A DNA stretch of 64,000 nucleotides, taken from Diplolepis rosae (lineage: Eukaryota; Arthropoda; Insecta; Hymenoptera; Diplolepididae). Below the pieces are notes generated by a model that saw nothing but the letters and a program-made list of their open reading frames with translations, was not told the DNA's origin and searched no databases. The stretch lies in assembly GCA_030998225.1 (NCBI GenBank), contig JAPYXD010000746.1:1364001-1428000 (forward strand), given 5' to 3'. Positions within the stretch are counted from its first letter, which is position 1. Every line of letters begins with the position of its first letter. The position numbers were made by a program, and so were the translations under genes. Shown piece after piece: positions 1-11,159 of the stretch.

Positions 1-241
1 GAGCATAAGTGTAAATTCCTTATAAAGAAAATTGCAATCAAGATTTAAATAAAAATGTTGTTCGAAATTTATTCATCCTGCTGAAGTGCATAAAAGCCTA
101 AATTTAAGAATTTACTTTATGCTGGAGAGCATAAAGAGGAATTCTTTATAACACAATTTTAGGAAATAAAAATAATTTTATTCTTCGAATTAATGCTTTC
201 TGCTGAAGAGCATAAAAGACCTAAATTCTAAAATTTACACT
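1..241. repeat. Truncated first unit (class K)
   Basis: The window opens inside an A box (GAGCATAAGTG) and continues as a class K unit: GCAATCAAG spacer, B box CTGCTGAAGTGC, C box ATGCTGGAGAGC, TTTATAACAC in the C module, and D box CTGCTGAAGAGC. A nearly identical unit begins near 3,470. The array therefore extends upstream of the window. Confidence 0.9.
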
Positions 242-328
242 CTGCTAAAGAGCCGACTTGTAAATTCCTAATAGAGAAAACTGGAATAAAGGAAGGAATG
301 AAATTGACTTTCGAAATTTATTCATTCT

Positions 329-336
329 GCTGCAGC
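329..336. other. GCTGCAGC palindrome in a B box
   Basis: Some class b units have CTGCTGCAGCGC instead of CTGCTGAAGCGC in module B. The A-to-C change makes an 8-bp perfect palindrome that includes a PstI site. It recurs for example near 3,060, 8,277, 9,260, 12,740, 39,295, 41,278, 46,977, 48,959, 54,837 and 55,580, usually followed by CTATTTG instead of CTAAATTT, so it marks one sublineage of b units. Confidence 0.8.
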
Positions 337-740
337 GCATAAAAGCCTATTTGAAGGAATTTACTTTCTGCTGAATAGCATAAAGACGATTTCTCTAGAA
401 CACAATTTTAGGAAATAAAAATAATTTTCTTCTTCGATTAATGCTTTCAGCTGAGGAGCATAAAAGACTTAATTCTGGAATTGACACTCTGCTAGAGAGC
501 ATATGTGTAAATTACTAATAAAGAAAATTAGAATAAAGATTGAAATAAAATTGATGTTCGAAATTTATTCATCCTGCTGAAGCGCATAAAAGCCTAAATT
601 TAAGAATTTACTTTCTGCAGAAGAGCATAAAGAGGAATTCTCTACAACACAATTTTGGGAATAAAAAAATAATAATTTTCCCTTCCAAATTAATGTATTC
701 TGCTTATGAGCATAAAATACTAAATTCTAGAATTGACATT

Positions 741-988
741 CTGCTAGAGAGAATAAGTGTAAATTCCTAATAATGAAAATTTGAATAAAGATTGAAAAAA
801 AATTGTTGTTAAAAATTTATTCTTTCTGCTAAAGAGCCTAAAAGCCTAAATTTAAGAATTCACTTTCTTCAGGAGAGCATAAAAAGGAATTCTCTAGAAC
901 ACAATTTTAGGTAATAAAAATAATTTTCTTCTTCGAATTAATGCTTTCTTGTAAAGAGCATAAAAGTCTTAATTCTAAAATTTACACT
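741..988. repeat. Class g unit, copy 1
   Basis: Marked by A box CTGCTAGAGAGAATAAGTG, AATGAAAATTTG, a run of eight A's and GTTGTTAAAAATT where other classes have TTCGAA, so the CpG site is lost. B box is CTGCTAAAGAGCCTAAA; C module starts CTTCAGGAGAGC. It is preceded by the distinctive C/D variant starting at 615 (TCTACAACAC, TTTTGGGAATAAAAAAATAA, CCCTTCCAAATTAATG, D box CTGCTTATGAGC), whose C+C' part is 85 bp instead of 80. Confidence 0.88.
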
Positions 989-1982
989 CTGCTAAAGAGC
1001 AGACTTGTAAATTCCTAATAGAGAAAACTGGAATAAAGGAAGGAATGAAATTGACTTTCGAAATTTTATTCTTTCTGCTGAAGCGCATAAAAGCCTATTT
1101 GTAGGAATTTACTTTCTGCTGAATAGCATAAAGACGATTTCTCTAGAACACAATTTTCGGAAATAAAAATAATTTTCTTCTTCGATTAATGCTTTCAGCT
1201 GAAGAGCATAAAAGACTTAATTCTGGAAATGACACTCTGCTAGAGAGCATAGGAGTAAATTCCTAATAGAGAAAATTGGAATAAAGAATGAAATAATATT
1301 GTTTGTTCAAATTTTATTCTTTCTGCTAAATAGCATAAAAGCCTAAATTTAAGTATTTACTTTCTGCTAAATGGCATAAAGCGGAATTCCTTAGAACACA
1401 ATTTTAGGCAATAAAAATAATTTTCTTCTTCGAATTAATGCTTTCTTGTAAAGAGCATAAAAGTCTTAATTCTAAAATTTACACTCTGCTAAAGAGCAGA
1501 CTTGTAAATTCCTAATAGAGAAAACTGGAATAAAGGAAGGAATGAAATTGACTTTCGAAATTTATTCATTCTGCTGAAGCGCATAAAAGCCTAAATTTAG
1601 ATATTTACTTTCTGCTGAATAGCATAAAGAGGAATTCTCTAGAACACAATTTTAGGAAATAAAAATAATTTTCTTCTTCGAATTAATGCTTTCTTGTAAA
1701 GAGCATAAAAGTCTTAATTCTAAAATTTACACTCTGCTAAAGAGCAGACTTGTAAATTCCTAATAGAGAAAACTGGAATAAAGAATGAAATAAAATAGTT
1801 TGTTCAAATTTTATTCTTTCTGCTAAATAGCATAAAAGCCTAAATTTAAGAATTTACTTTCTGCTAAAGGGCATAAAGCGGAATTCTTTAGAACACAATT
1901 TTAGGAAATAAAAATAATTTTGTTCTTCGAATTAATGCTTTCTGCTGAAGAGCATAAAAGACTTAATACTAAAATTGACACT

Positions 1983-2023
1983 CTGCTAAAGAGCATAAGT
2001 GTAAATTCCTAATAAAGAAAATT
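1983..2023. repeat. Module A of the reference unit (41 bp)
   Basis: It starts with the box CTGCTAAAGAGCATAAG, which contains the dyad TGCT-AAAG-AGCA, followed by TGTAAATTCCTAATAAAG. It aligns with module C: box, then a G-rich step, then AAATTCCTA against GAATTCTCTA. This module is the main class marker of the array. The text after AGC reads ATAAGTG (a, K), CGACTTG or AGACTTG (b, c), ATAAGAG (d), ATATGTG (e), AGAAGAG (f) or AATAAGTG (g). Confidence 0.85.
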
Positions 2024-2067
2024 GGAATCAAGATTTAAATAAAAATGTTGTTCGAAATTTATTCATT
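2024..2067. repeat. Spacer A' of the reference unit (44 bp, no box)
   Basis: AT-rich spacer running from GGAATCAAG through TTCGAAATTTATTC. It aligns with the shorter spacer C' (GGAAATAAAAATAATTTT then TTCGA). Both lie between a boxed 41-bp module and the next box, and both carry TTCGAA or a close derivative. It may be a decayed 41-bp module that lost its box; this is an inference from length and tail similarity (AAATTTATTC against AATTTACTT of module B). Classes b, c, d, e and f differ mainly here. Confidence 0.75.
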
Positions 2068-2108
2068 CTGCTGAAGCGCATAAAAGCCTAAATTCAGATA
2101 CTTACTTT
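2068..2108. repeat. Module B of the reference unit (41 bp)
   Basis: Box CTGCTGAAGCGCATAAA followed by AGCCTAAATT and a tail ending in TTACTTT. The C in GCGCA breaks the TGCT/AGCA dyad and adds a CpG. Other units carry CTGCTAAATAGC, CTGCTAAAGAGCC or CTGCTGCAGCGC here. It aligns end to end with module D at the same 41-bp length, the clearest sign that the unit is a duplicated half-unit. Confidence 0.85.
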
Positions 2109-2149
2109 CTGCTGAATAGCATAAAGAGGAATTCTTTAGAACACAATTT
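2109..2149. repeat. Module C of the reference unit (41 bp)
   Basis: Box CTGCTGAATAGCATAAA with intact TGCT-GAAT-AGCA dyad, then GAGGAATTC (EcoRI site) and AGAACACAATTT. Variants elsewhere include CTGCTAAAGGGC with GCGGAATTC, TATGCTGGAGAGC with TTTATAACAC, and CTGCAGAAGAGC with TCTACAACAC. The variants travel with particular unit classes, but not strictly, which exposes recombination. Confidence 0.85.
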
Positions 2150-2188
2150 TAGGAAATAAAAATAATTTTCTTCTTCGATTAATGCTTT
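2150..2188. repeat. Spacer C' of the reference unit (39 bp, no box)
   Basis: Sequence from GGAAATAAAAATAATTTT through TTCTTCGATTAATGC. It is the most AT-rich part of the unit, with A/T tracts about 10 bp apart, which could favour bending; that is inference only. Two main forms alternate along the array: CTTCTTCGATTAATGC before a CAGCTGAGGAGC D box, and TTCTTCGAATTAATGC before CTGCTGAAGAGC or CTTGTAAAGAGC. Confidence 0.8.
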
Positions 2189-2229
2189 CAGCTGAGGAGC
2201 ATAAAAGACTTAATTCTGGAATTGACACT
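2189..2229. repeat. Module D of the reference unit (41 bp)
   Basis: This D box reads CAGCTGAGGAGCATAAA, so CTGCT is replaced by CAGCT, creating the palindrome CAGCTG. It continues AGACTTAATTCTGGAATTG and ends ACACT just before the next A box. Alternative D boxes are CTGCTGAAGAGC and CTTGTAAAGAGC. The ACACT end pairs with AGTGT beyond the next A box in units that have both. Confidence 0.85.
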
Positions 2230-3475
2230 CTGCTAGAGAGCATAAGAGTAAATTCCTAATAGAGAAAATTGGAATAAAGAATGAAATAAAATTGTTTGTT
2301 CAAATTTTATTCTTTCTGCTAAATAGCATAAAAGCCTAAATTTAAGAATTTACTTTCTGCTAAAGGGCATAAAGCGGAATTCTTTAGAACACAATTTTAG
2401 GAAATAAAAATAATTTTGTTCTTCGAATTAATGCTTTCTGCTGAAGAGCATAAAAAACTTAATACTAAAATTGACACTCTGCTAAAGAGCATAAGTGTAA
2501 ATTCCTAATAAAGAAAATTGGAATCAAGATTTAAATAAAAATGTTGTTCGAAATTTATTCATTCTGCTGAAGCGCATAAAAGCCTAAATTCAGATACTTA
2601 CTTTCTGCTGAATAGCATAAAGAGGAATTCTTTAGAACACAATTTTAGGAAATAAAAATAATTTTCTTCTTCGATTAATGCTTTCAGCTGAGGAGCATAA
2701 AAGACTTAAATCTGGAATTGACACTCTGCTAGAGAGCAGAAGAGTAAATTCCTAATAAAGAAAATTGGAATAAAGAATGCAATAAAATTGATGTTCGAAA
2801 TTTATTCTTTCTGCTAAATAGCATAAAAGCCTAAATTTAAAAATTTACTTTCTGCTAAAGGGCATAAAGCGGAATTCTTTAGAACACAATTTTAGGAAAT
2901 AAAAATAATTTTGTTCTTCGAATTAATGCTTTCTGCTGAAGAGCATAAAAGACCTAAATTCTAAAATTTACACTCTGCTAAAGAGCCGACTTGTAAATTC
3001 CTAACAGACAAAACTGGAATAAAGGAAGGAATGAAATTGACTCTCGAAATTTATTCATTCTGCTGCAGCGCATAAAAGCCTATTTGTAGGAATTTACTTT
3101 CTGCTGAATAGCATAAAGACGATTTCTCTAGAACACAATTTTAGGAAATAAAAATAATTTTCTTCTTCGATTAATGCTTTCAGCTGAGGAGCATAAAAGA
3201 CTTAATTCTGGAATTGACACTCTGCTAGAGAGCATATGTGTAAATTACTAATAAAGAAAATTAGAATAAAGATTGAAATAAAATTGATGTTCGAAATTTA
3301 TTCTTTCTGCTAAAGTGCATAAAAGCCTAAATTCAAGAATTTACTTTCTGTTGAATAGCATAAAGAGGAATTCTCTAGAACACAATTTTAGGAAATAAAA
3401 ATAATTTTCTTCTTCGATTAATGCTTTCAGCTGAGGAGCATAAAAGACTGAATTCTGGAATTGACACTCTGCTAG

Positions 3476-4711
3476 AGAGAATAAGTGTAAATTCCTAATA
3501 AAGAAAATTGCAATCAAGATTTAAATAAAAATGTTGTTCGAAATTTATTCATCCTGCTGAAGTGCATAAAAGCCTAAATTTAAGAATTTACTTTATGCTG
3601 GAGAGCATAAAGAGGAATTCTTTATAACACAATTTTAGGAAATAAAAATAATTTTATTCTTCGAATTAATGCTTTCTGCTGAAGAGCATAAATACCTAAA
3701 TTCTAAAATTTACACTCTGCTAAAGAGCCGACTTGTAAATTCCTAATAGAGAAAACTGGAATAAAGGAAGGAATGAAATTGACTTTCGAAATTTATTCAT
3801 TCTGCTGAAGCGCATAAAAGCCTATTTGAAGGAATTTACTTTCTGCTGAATAGCATTAAGAGGAATTCTCTAGAACACAATTTTAGGAAATAAAAATAAT
3901 TTTCTTCTTCGATTAATGCTTTCAGCTGAGGAGCATAAAAGACTTAATTCTGGAATTGACACTCTGCTAGAGAGCATATGTGTAAATTACTAATAAAGAA
4001 AATTAGAATAAAGATTGAAATAAAATTGATGTTCGAAATTTATTCTTTCTGCTAAAGAGCCTAAAAGCCTAAATTTAAGAATTTACTTTCTGCAGAAGAG
4101 CATAAAGAGGAATTCTCTACAACACAATTTTGGGAATAAAAAAATAATAATTTTCCCTTCCAAATTAATGTATTCTGCTTATGAGCATAAAATACTAAAT
4201 TCTAGAATTGACATTCTGCTAGAGAGAATAAGTGTAAATTCCTAATAATGAAAATTTGAATAAAGATTGAAAAAAAATTGTTGTTAAAAATTTATTCTTT
4301 CTGCTAAAGAGCCTAAAAGCCTAAATTTAAGAATTCACTTTCTTCAGGAGAGCATAAAAAGGAATTCTCTAGAACACAATTTTAGGTAATAAAAATAATT
4401 TTCTTCTTCGAATTAATGCTTTCTTGTAAAGAGCATAAAAGTCTTAATTCTAAAATTTACACTCTGCTAAAGAGCAGACTTGTAAATTCCTAATAGAGAA
4501 AACTGGAATAAAGGAAGGAATGAAATTGACTTTCGAAATTTTATTCTTTCTGCTGAAGCGCATAAAAGCCTATTTGTAGGAATTTACTTTCTGCTGAATA
4601 GCATAAAGACGATTTCTCTAGAACACAATTTTAGGAAATAAAAATAATTTTCTTCTTCGATTAATGCTTTCAGCTGAGGAGCATAAAAGACTTAATTCTG
4701 GAATTGACACT
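3476..4711. repeat. K-b-e-g-b cassette, copy 2
   Basis: Matches 1-1,236 unit by unit. Its first A box has GAGAGAATAAGTG and the K unit's D module reads AAATACCTAAATTC. After this cassette the order diverges: a class e unit is inserted before class d. Confidence 0.82.
4216..4463. repeat. Class g unit, copy 2
   Basis: Same markers as the unit at 741 and 3,475 bp downstream of it (14 units). It is preceded by the same TCTACAACAC / CTGCTTATGAGC half-unit. Confidence 0.88.
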
Positions 4712-4837
4712 CTGCTAGAGAGCATATGTGTAAATTACTAATAAAGAAAATTAGAATAAAGATTGAAATAAAATTGATGTTCGAAATTTATTCTTTCTGC
4801 TAAAGAGCCTAAAAGCCTAAATTTAAGAATTTACTTT

Positions 4838-4963
4838 CTGCAGAAGAGCATAAAGAGGAATTCTCTACAACACAATTTTGGGAATAAAAAAATAATAATT
4901 TTCCCTTCCAAATTAATGTATTCTGCTTATGAGCATAAAAGACTTAATTCTGGAAATGACACT
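4838..4963. repeat. g-associated half-unit without its g unit
   Basis: Carries the TCTACAACAC, GGGAATAAAAAAATAA and CTGCTTATGAGC markers that otherwise stand directly before a class g unit, but switches after the D box to AAAGACTTAATTCTGGAAATG and a class d unit at 4,964. This is a recombination breakpoint inside module D, probably using the shared GAGCATAAAA. Confidence 0.82.
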
Positions 4964-7900
4964 CTGCTAGAGAGCATAGGAGTAAATTCCTAATAGAGAA
5001 AATTGGAATAAGGAATGAAATAAAATTGTTTGTTCAAATTTTATTCTTTCTGCTAAATAGCATAAAAGCCTAAATTTAAGTATTTACTTTCTGCTGAATA
5101 GCATAAAGAGGAATTCTCTAGAACACAATTTTAGGAAATAAAAATAATTTTCTTCTTCGAATTAATGCTTTCTTGTAAAGAGCATAAAAGTCTTAATTCT
5201 AAAATTTACACTCTGCTAAAGAGCAGACTTGTAAATTCCTAATAGAGAAAACTGGAATAAAGAATGAAATAAAATAGTTTGTTCAAATTTTATTCTTTCT
5301 GCTAAATAGCATAAAAGCCTAAATTTAAGAATTTACTTTCTGCTAAAGGGCATAAAGCGGAATTCTTTAGAACACAATTTTAGGAAATAAAAATAATTTT
5401 GTTCTTCGAATTAATGCTTTCTGCTGAAGAGCATAAAAGACTTAATACTAAAATTGACACTCTGCTAAAGAGCATAAGTGTAAATTCCTAATAAAGAAAA
5501 TTGGAATCAAGATTTATATAAAAATGTTGTTCGAAATTTATTCATTCTGCTGAAGCGCATAAAAGCCTAAATTTAGATATTTACTTTCTGCTGAATAGCA
5601 TTAAGAGGAATTCTCTAGAACACAATTTTAGGAAATAAAAATAATTTTCTTCTTCGATTAATGCTTTCAGCTGAAGAGCATAAAAGACTTAATTCTGGAA
5701 ATGACACTCTGCTAGAGAGCATAGGAGTAAATTCCTAATAGAGAAAATTGGAATAAAGAATGAAATAATATTGTTTGTTCAAATTTTATTCTTTCTGCTA
5801 AATAGCATAAAAGCCTAAATTTAAGTATTTACTTTCTGCTAAATGGCATAAAGCGGAATTCATTAGAACACAATTTTAGGCAATAAAAATAATTTTCTTC
5901 TTCGAATTAATGCTTTCTTGTAAAGAGCATAAAAGTCTTAATTCTAAAATTTACACTCTGCTAAAGAGCAGACTTGTAAATTCCTAATAGAGAAAACTGG
6001 AATAAAGGAAGGAATGAAATTGACTTTCGAAATTTATTCATTCTGCTGAAGCGCATAAAAGCCTAAATTTAGATATTTACTTTCTGCTGAATAGCATAAA
6101 GAGGAATTCTCTAGAACACAATTTTAGGAAATAAAAATAATTTTCTTCTTCGAATTAATGCTTTCTTGTAAAGAGCATAAAAGTCTTAATTCTAAAATTT
6201 ACACTCTGTTAAAGAGCAGACTTGTAAATTCCTAATAGAGAAAACTGGAATAAAGAATGAAATAAAATAGTTTGTTCAAATTTTATTCTTTCTGCTAAAT
6301 AGCATAAAAGCCTAAATTTAAGAATTTACTTTCTGCTAAAGGGCATAAAGCGGAATTCTTTAGAACACAATTTTAGGAAATAAAAATAATTTTGTTCTTC
6401 GAATTAATGCTTTCTGCTGAAGAGCATAAAAGACTTAATACTAAAATTGACACTGCTAAAGAGCATAAGTGTAAATTCCTAATAAAGAAAATTGGAATAA
6501 AGTTTTTTATTAAATTGTTTTTCGAAATTTATTCATTCTGCTGAAGCGCATAAAAGCCTAAATTTAGATATTTACTTTCTGCTGAATAGCATTAAGAGGA
6601 ATTCTCTAGAACACAATTTTAGGAAATAAAAATAATTTTCTTCTTCGATTAATGCTTTCAGCTGAGGAGCATAAAAGACTTAAATCTGGAATTGACACTC
6701 TGCTAGAGAGCAGAAGAGTAAATTCCTAATAAAGAAAATTGGAATCAAGATTTAAATAAAAATGTTGTTCGAAATTTATTCATTCTGCTGAAGCGCATAA
6801 AAGCCTAAATTCAGATACTTACTTTCTGCTGAATAGCATAAAGAGGAATTCTTTAGAACACAATTTTAGGAAATAAAAATAATTTTCTTCTTCGATTAAT
6901 GCTTTCAGCTGAGGAGCATAAAAGACTTAATTCTGGAATTGACACTCTGCTAGAGAGCATAAGATTAAATTCCTAATAAAGAAAATTGGAATAAAGGAAG
7001 GAATAAAATTGATATTCGAAATTTATTTTTTTCTGCTAAATAGCATAAAAGCCTAAATTTAAGTATTTACTTTCTGCTAAATGGCATAAAGCGGAATTCA
7101 TTAGAACACAATTTTAGGCAATAAAAATAATTTTCTTCTTCGAATTAATGCTTTCTTGTAAAGAGCATAAAAGTCTTATTTCTAAAATTTACACTCTGCT
7201 AAAGAGCAGACTTGTAAATTCCTAATAGAGAAAACTGGAATAAAGGAAGGAATGAAATTGAATTTCGAAATTTATTCATTCTGCTGAAGCGCATAAAAGC
7301 CTAAATTTAGATATTTACTTTCTGCTGAATAGCATAAAGAGGAATTCTCTAGAACACAATTTTAGGAAATAAAAATAATTTTCTTCTACGAATTAATGCT
7401 TTCTAGTAAAGAGCATAAAAGTCTTAATTCTAAAATTTACACTCTGTTAAAGAGCTGACTTGTAAATTCCTAATAGAGAAAACTGGAATAAAGAATGAAA
7501 TAAAATAGTTTGTTCAAATTTTATTCTTTCTGCTAAATAGCATAAAAGCCTAAATTTAAGAATTTACTTTCTGCTAAAGGGCATAAAGCGGAATTCTTTA
7601 GAACACAATTTTAGGAAATAAAAATAATTTTGTTCTTCGAATTAATGCATTCTGCTGAAGAGCATAAAAGTCTTAATTCTAAAATTGACACTCTGCTAAA
7701 TAGCAGACTTGTAAATTCCTAATAAAGAAAATTGGAATCAAGATTTATATAAAAATGTTGTTCGAAATTTATTCATTCTGCTGAAGCGCATAAAAGCCTA
7801 AATTTAGATATTTACTTTCTGCTGAATAGCATTAAGAGGAATTCTCTAGAACACAATTTTAGGAAATAAAAATAATTTTCTTCTTCGATTAATGCTTTCA

Positions 7901-8682
7901 GCTGAGGAGCATAAAAGACTTAAATCTGGAATTGACACTCTGCTAGAGAGCAGAAGAGTAAATTCCTAATAAAGAAAATTGGAATAAAGAATGCAATAAA
8001 ATTGATGTTCGAAATTTATTCTTTCTGCTAAATACCATAAAAGCCTAAATATAAGAATTTACTTTCTGCTAAAGGGCATAAAGCGGAATTCTTTAGAACA
8101 CAATTTTAGGAAATAAAAATAATTTTGTTCTTCGAATTAATGCTTTCTGCTGAAGAGCAAAAAAGACCTAAATTCTAAAATTTACACTCTGCTAAAGAGC
8201 CGACTTGTAAATTCCTAATAGAGAAAACTGGAATAAAGGAAGGAATGAAATTGACTTTCGAAATTTATTCATTCTGCTGCAGCGCATAAAAGCCTATTTG
8301 TAGGAATTTACTTTCTGCTGAATAGCATAAAGACGATTTCTCTAGAACACAATTTTAGGAAATAAAAATAATTTTCTTCTTCGATTAATGCTTTCAGCTG
8401 AGGAGCATAAAAGACTTAATTCTGGAATTGACACTCTGCTAGAGAGCATAAGAGTAAATTCCTAATAGAGAAAATTGCAATCAAGATTTAAATAAAAATG
8501 TTGTTCGAAATTTATTCATTCTGCTGAAGCGCATAAAAGCCTAAATTTAAGAATTTACTTTCTGCTGAATAGCATAAAGAGGAATTCTTTAGAACACAAT
8601 TTTAGGAAATAAAAATAATTTTCTTCTTCGATTAATGCTTTCAGCTGAGGAGCATAAAATACTAAATTCTAGAATTGACATT

Positions 8683-9669
8683 CTGCTAGAGAGAATAAGT
8701 GTAAATTCCTAATAAAGAAAATTGCAATCAAGATTTAAATAAAAATGTTGTTCGAAATTTATTCATCCTGCTGAAGTGCATAAAAGCCTAAATTTAAGAA
8801 TTTACTTTATGCTGGAGAGCATAAAGAGGAATTCATTATAACACAATTTTAGGAAATAAAAATAAATTTCTTCTTCGAATTAATGCTTTCAGCTGAGGAG
8901 CATAAAAGACTTAGTTCCGGAATCGACACTCTGCTAAAGAGCATAAGTGTAAATTCCTAATAAAGAAAATTGCAATCAAGATTTAAATAAAAATGTTGTT
9001 CGAAATTTATTCATTCTGCTGAAGTGCATAAAAGCCTAAATTTAAGAATTTACTTTATGCTGGAGAGCATAAGGAGGAATTCTCTAGAACACAATTTTAG
9101 GAAATAAAAATAATTTTCTTCTTCGATTAATGCTTTCAGCTGAGGAGCATAAAAGACTTAATTCTGGAATTGACACTCTGCTAGAGAGCATATGTGTAAA
9201 TTACTAATAAAGAAAATTGCAATCAAGATTTAAATAAAAATGTTCGAAATTTATTCATTCTGCTGCAGCGCATAAAAGCCTATTTGTAGGAATTTACTTT
9301 CTGCTGAATAGCATAAAGACGATTTCTCTAGAACACAATTTTAGGAAATAAAAATAATTTTCTTCTTCGATTAATGCTTTCAGCTGAGGAGCATAAAAGA
9401 CTTAATTCTGGAATTGACACTCTGCTAGAGAGCATAAGTGTAAATTCCTAATAAAGAAAATTGCAATCAAGATTTAAATAAAAATGTTGTTCGAAATTTA
9501 TTCATCCTGCTGAAGTGCATAAAAGCCTAAATTTAAGAATTTACTTTATGCTGGAGAGCATAAAGAGGAATTCTTTATAACACAATTTTAGGAAATAAAA
9601 ATAATTTTATTCTTCGAATTAATGCTTTCTGCTAAAGAGCATAAAAGACTTAATTCTGGAATTGACACT
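8683..9669. repeat. Run of consecutive K-like units
   Basis: About four neighbouring units (8,683, 8,931, near 9,179, near 9,421) share GCAATCAAG and ATTTAAATAAAAATG spacers, and most have the TATGCTGGAGAGC C box. One reads TTAGTTCCGGAATCGAC in its D module. A short expansion of one class amid otherwise alternating classes; a second such run lies at about 13.15-14.13 kb. Confidence 0.75.
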
Positions 9670-9916
9670 CTGCTAAAGAGCATAAGTGTAAATTCCTAAT
9701 AAAGAAAATTGGAATGAAGTATGGAATAAGGTTGTTGTTCAAAATTCATCCGTTCTGCTCAAGAGCATAAAGGCCTAAATTTGATAATTTACTTTCTGCT
9801 GAAGAGCATAAAGGCGTATTCTCTAAAACACAATTTTAGGAAATAAAAATAATTTTCTTCTTCGATTAATGCTTTCAGCTGAGGAGCATAAAAGACTTAA
9901 TTCTGGAATTGACACT
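9670..9916. repeat. Divergent unit
   Basis: Normal length (247 bp) but with private changes: GGAATGAAGTATGGAATAAGG spans the spacer, then TTCAAAATTCATCCG, B box CTGCTCAAGAGC, TTTGATAATT, and AAAGGCGTATTCTCTAAAACAC in module C. Module D returns to the common CAGCTGAGGAGC form. It may be an old unit that escaped homogenisation. Confidence 0.8.
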
Positions 9917-11159
9917 CTGCTAAAGAGCATAAGTGTAAATTCCTAATAAAGAAAATTGCAATCAAGATTTATATAAAAATGTTGTTCGAAATTTATTCAT
10001 CCTGCTGAAGCGCATAAAAGCCTAAATTTAAGAATTTACTTTATGCTGGAGAGCATAAAGAGGAATTCTTTATAACACAATTTTAGGAAATAAAAATAAT
10101 TTTATTCTTCGAATTAATGCTTTCTGTTGAAGAGCATAAAAGACCTAAATTCTAAAATTTAAACTCTGCTAAAGAGCCGACTTGTAAATTCCTAATAGAG
10201 AAAACTGGAATAAAGGAAGGAATGAAATTGACTTTCGAAATTTATTCATTCTGCTGCAGCGCATAAAAGCCTATTTGAAGGAATTTACTTTCTGCTGAAT
10301 AGCATAAAGACGATTTCTCTAGAACACAATTTTAGGAAATAAAAATAATTTTCTTCTTCGATTAATGCTTTCTGCTGATGAGCATAAAAGACTTAACTCT
10401 GGAATTGACACTCTGCTAGAGAGCATATGAGTAAATTACTAATAAAGAAAATTAGAATAAAGATTGAAATAAAATTGGTGTTCGAAATTTATTCTTTCTT
10501 CTAAAGAGCCTAAAAGCCTAAATTTAAGAATTTACTTTATGCTGGAGAGCATAAAGAGGAATTCTCTACAACATAATTTTGGGAATAAAAAAATAATAAT
10601 TTTCCCTTCCAAATTAATGTATTCTGCTTATGAGCATAAAAGACTAAATTCTAGAATTGACATTCTGCTAGAGAAAATAAGTGTAAATTCCTAATAATGA
10701 AAATTTGAATAAAGATTGAAAAAAAATTGTTGTTAAAAATTTATTCTTTCTGCTAAAGAGCCTAAAAGCCTAAATTTAAGAATTCACTTTCTTCAGGAGA
10801 GCATAAAAAGGAATTCTCTAGAACACAATTTTAGGTAATAAAAATAATTTTCTTCTTCGAATTAATGCTTTCTTGTAAAGAGCATAAAAGTCTTAATTCT
10901 AAAATTTACACTCTGCTAAAGAGCAGACTTGTAAATTCCTAATAAAGAAAATTGGAATAAAGGAAGGAATGAAATTGACTTTCGAAATTTTATTCTTTCT
11001 GCTGAAGCGCATAAAAGCCTATTTGTAGGAATTTACTTTCTGCTGAATAGCATAAAGACGATTTCTCTAGAACACAATTTTAGGAAATAAAAATAATTTT
11101 CTTCTTCGATTAATGCTTTCAGCTGAAGAGCATAAAAGACTTAATTCTGGAAATGACAC
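9917..11159. repeat. K-b-e-g-b cassette, copy 3
   Basis: Class K at 9,917, then b near 10,165, e near 10,414, g at 10,665, b at 10,913, and d from about 11,160. It follows a run of several K-like units. Confidence 0.78.
10665..10912. repeat. Class g unit, copy 3
   Basis: Same markers. The A box here is CTGCTAGAGAAAATAAG and the preceding D module reads AAAGACTAAATTC rather than AAATACTAAATTC. Both changes are shared with the copy at 50,117, so these two are sister copies. Confidence 0.88.

Larger units (their letters stand above)
1..1236. repeat. K-b-e-g-b cassette, copy 1
   Basis: Five units in the order K, b, e, g, b, followed by a class d unit at 1,237. The order recurs with the same diagnostic variants at 3,476, 9,917, 14,381, 49,366 and 55,243. 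Offset to the second copy is 3,475-3,476 bp, measured at three markers (ATAAGTG 5/3,481; TATTTGAAGG 353/3,828; g box 741/4,216). Confidence 0.82.
1983..2229. repeat. Reference 247-bp unit (class a)
   Basis: Chosen as a clean example of the unit. Boxes start at 1983 (A), 2068 (B), 2109 (C) and 2189 (D), and the next A box is at 2230. The spacings are 85, 41, 80 and 41 bp. The A-to-C distance is 126 bp and C to the next A is 121 bp, which is the half-unit periodicity. The modules are listed separately. Confidence 0.93.

Noticed and set aside
329..336. CENP-B box or telomere repeat
   Set aside because: I looked for TTCG-N4-A-N2-CGGG and for TTAGGG/TTAGG-type runs. TTCGAA occurs often, but the CGGG part is absent and no telomere-like run is present.
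2109..2149. Promoter-like TATA or -10/-35 motifs
   Set aside because: TATAAAA- and TAATAAAG-like strings appear in most units because the sequence is over 70% AT; with no gene downstream they carry no evidence of promoter function.
9670..9916. Transposon insertion or unrelated sequence
   Set aside because: The unit is diverged but keeps normal length, all four boxes and register; there are no target-site duplications or terminal repeats. The other divergent stretches (6,500, 26,540, 30,701, 38,709, 58,128) also keep satellite register.
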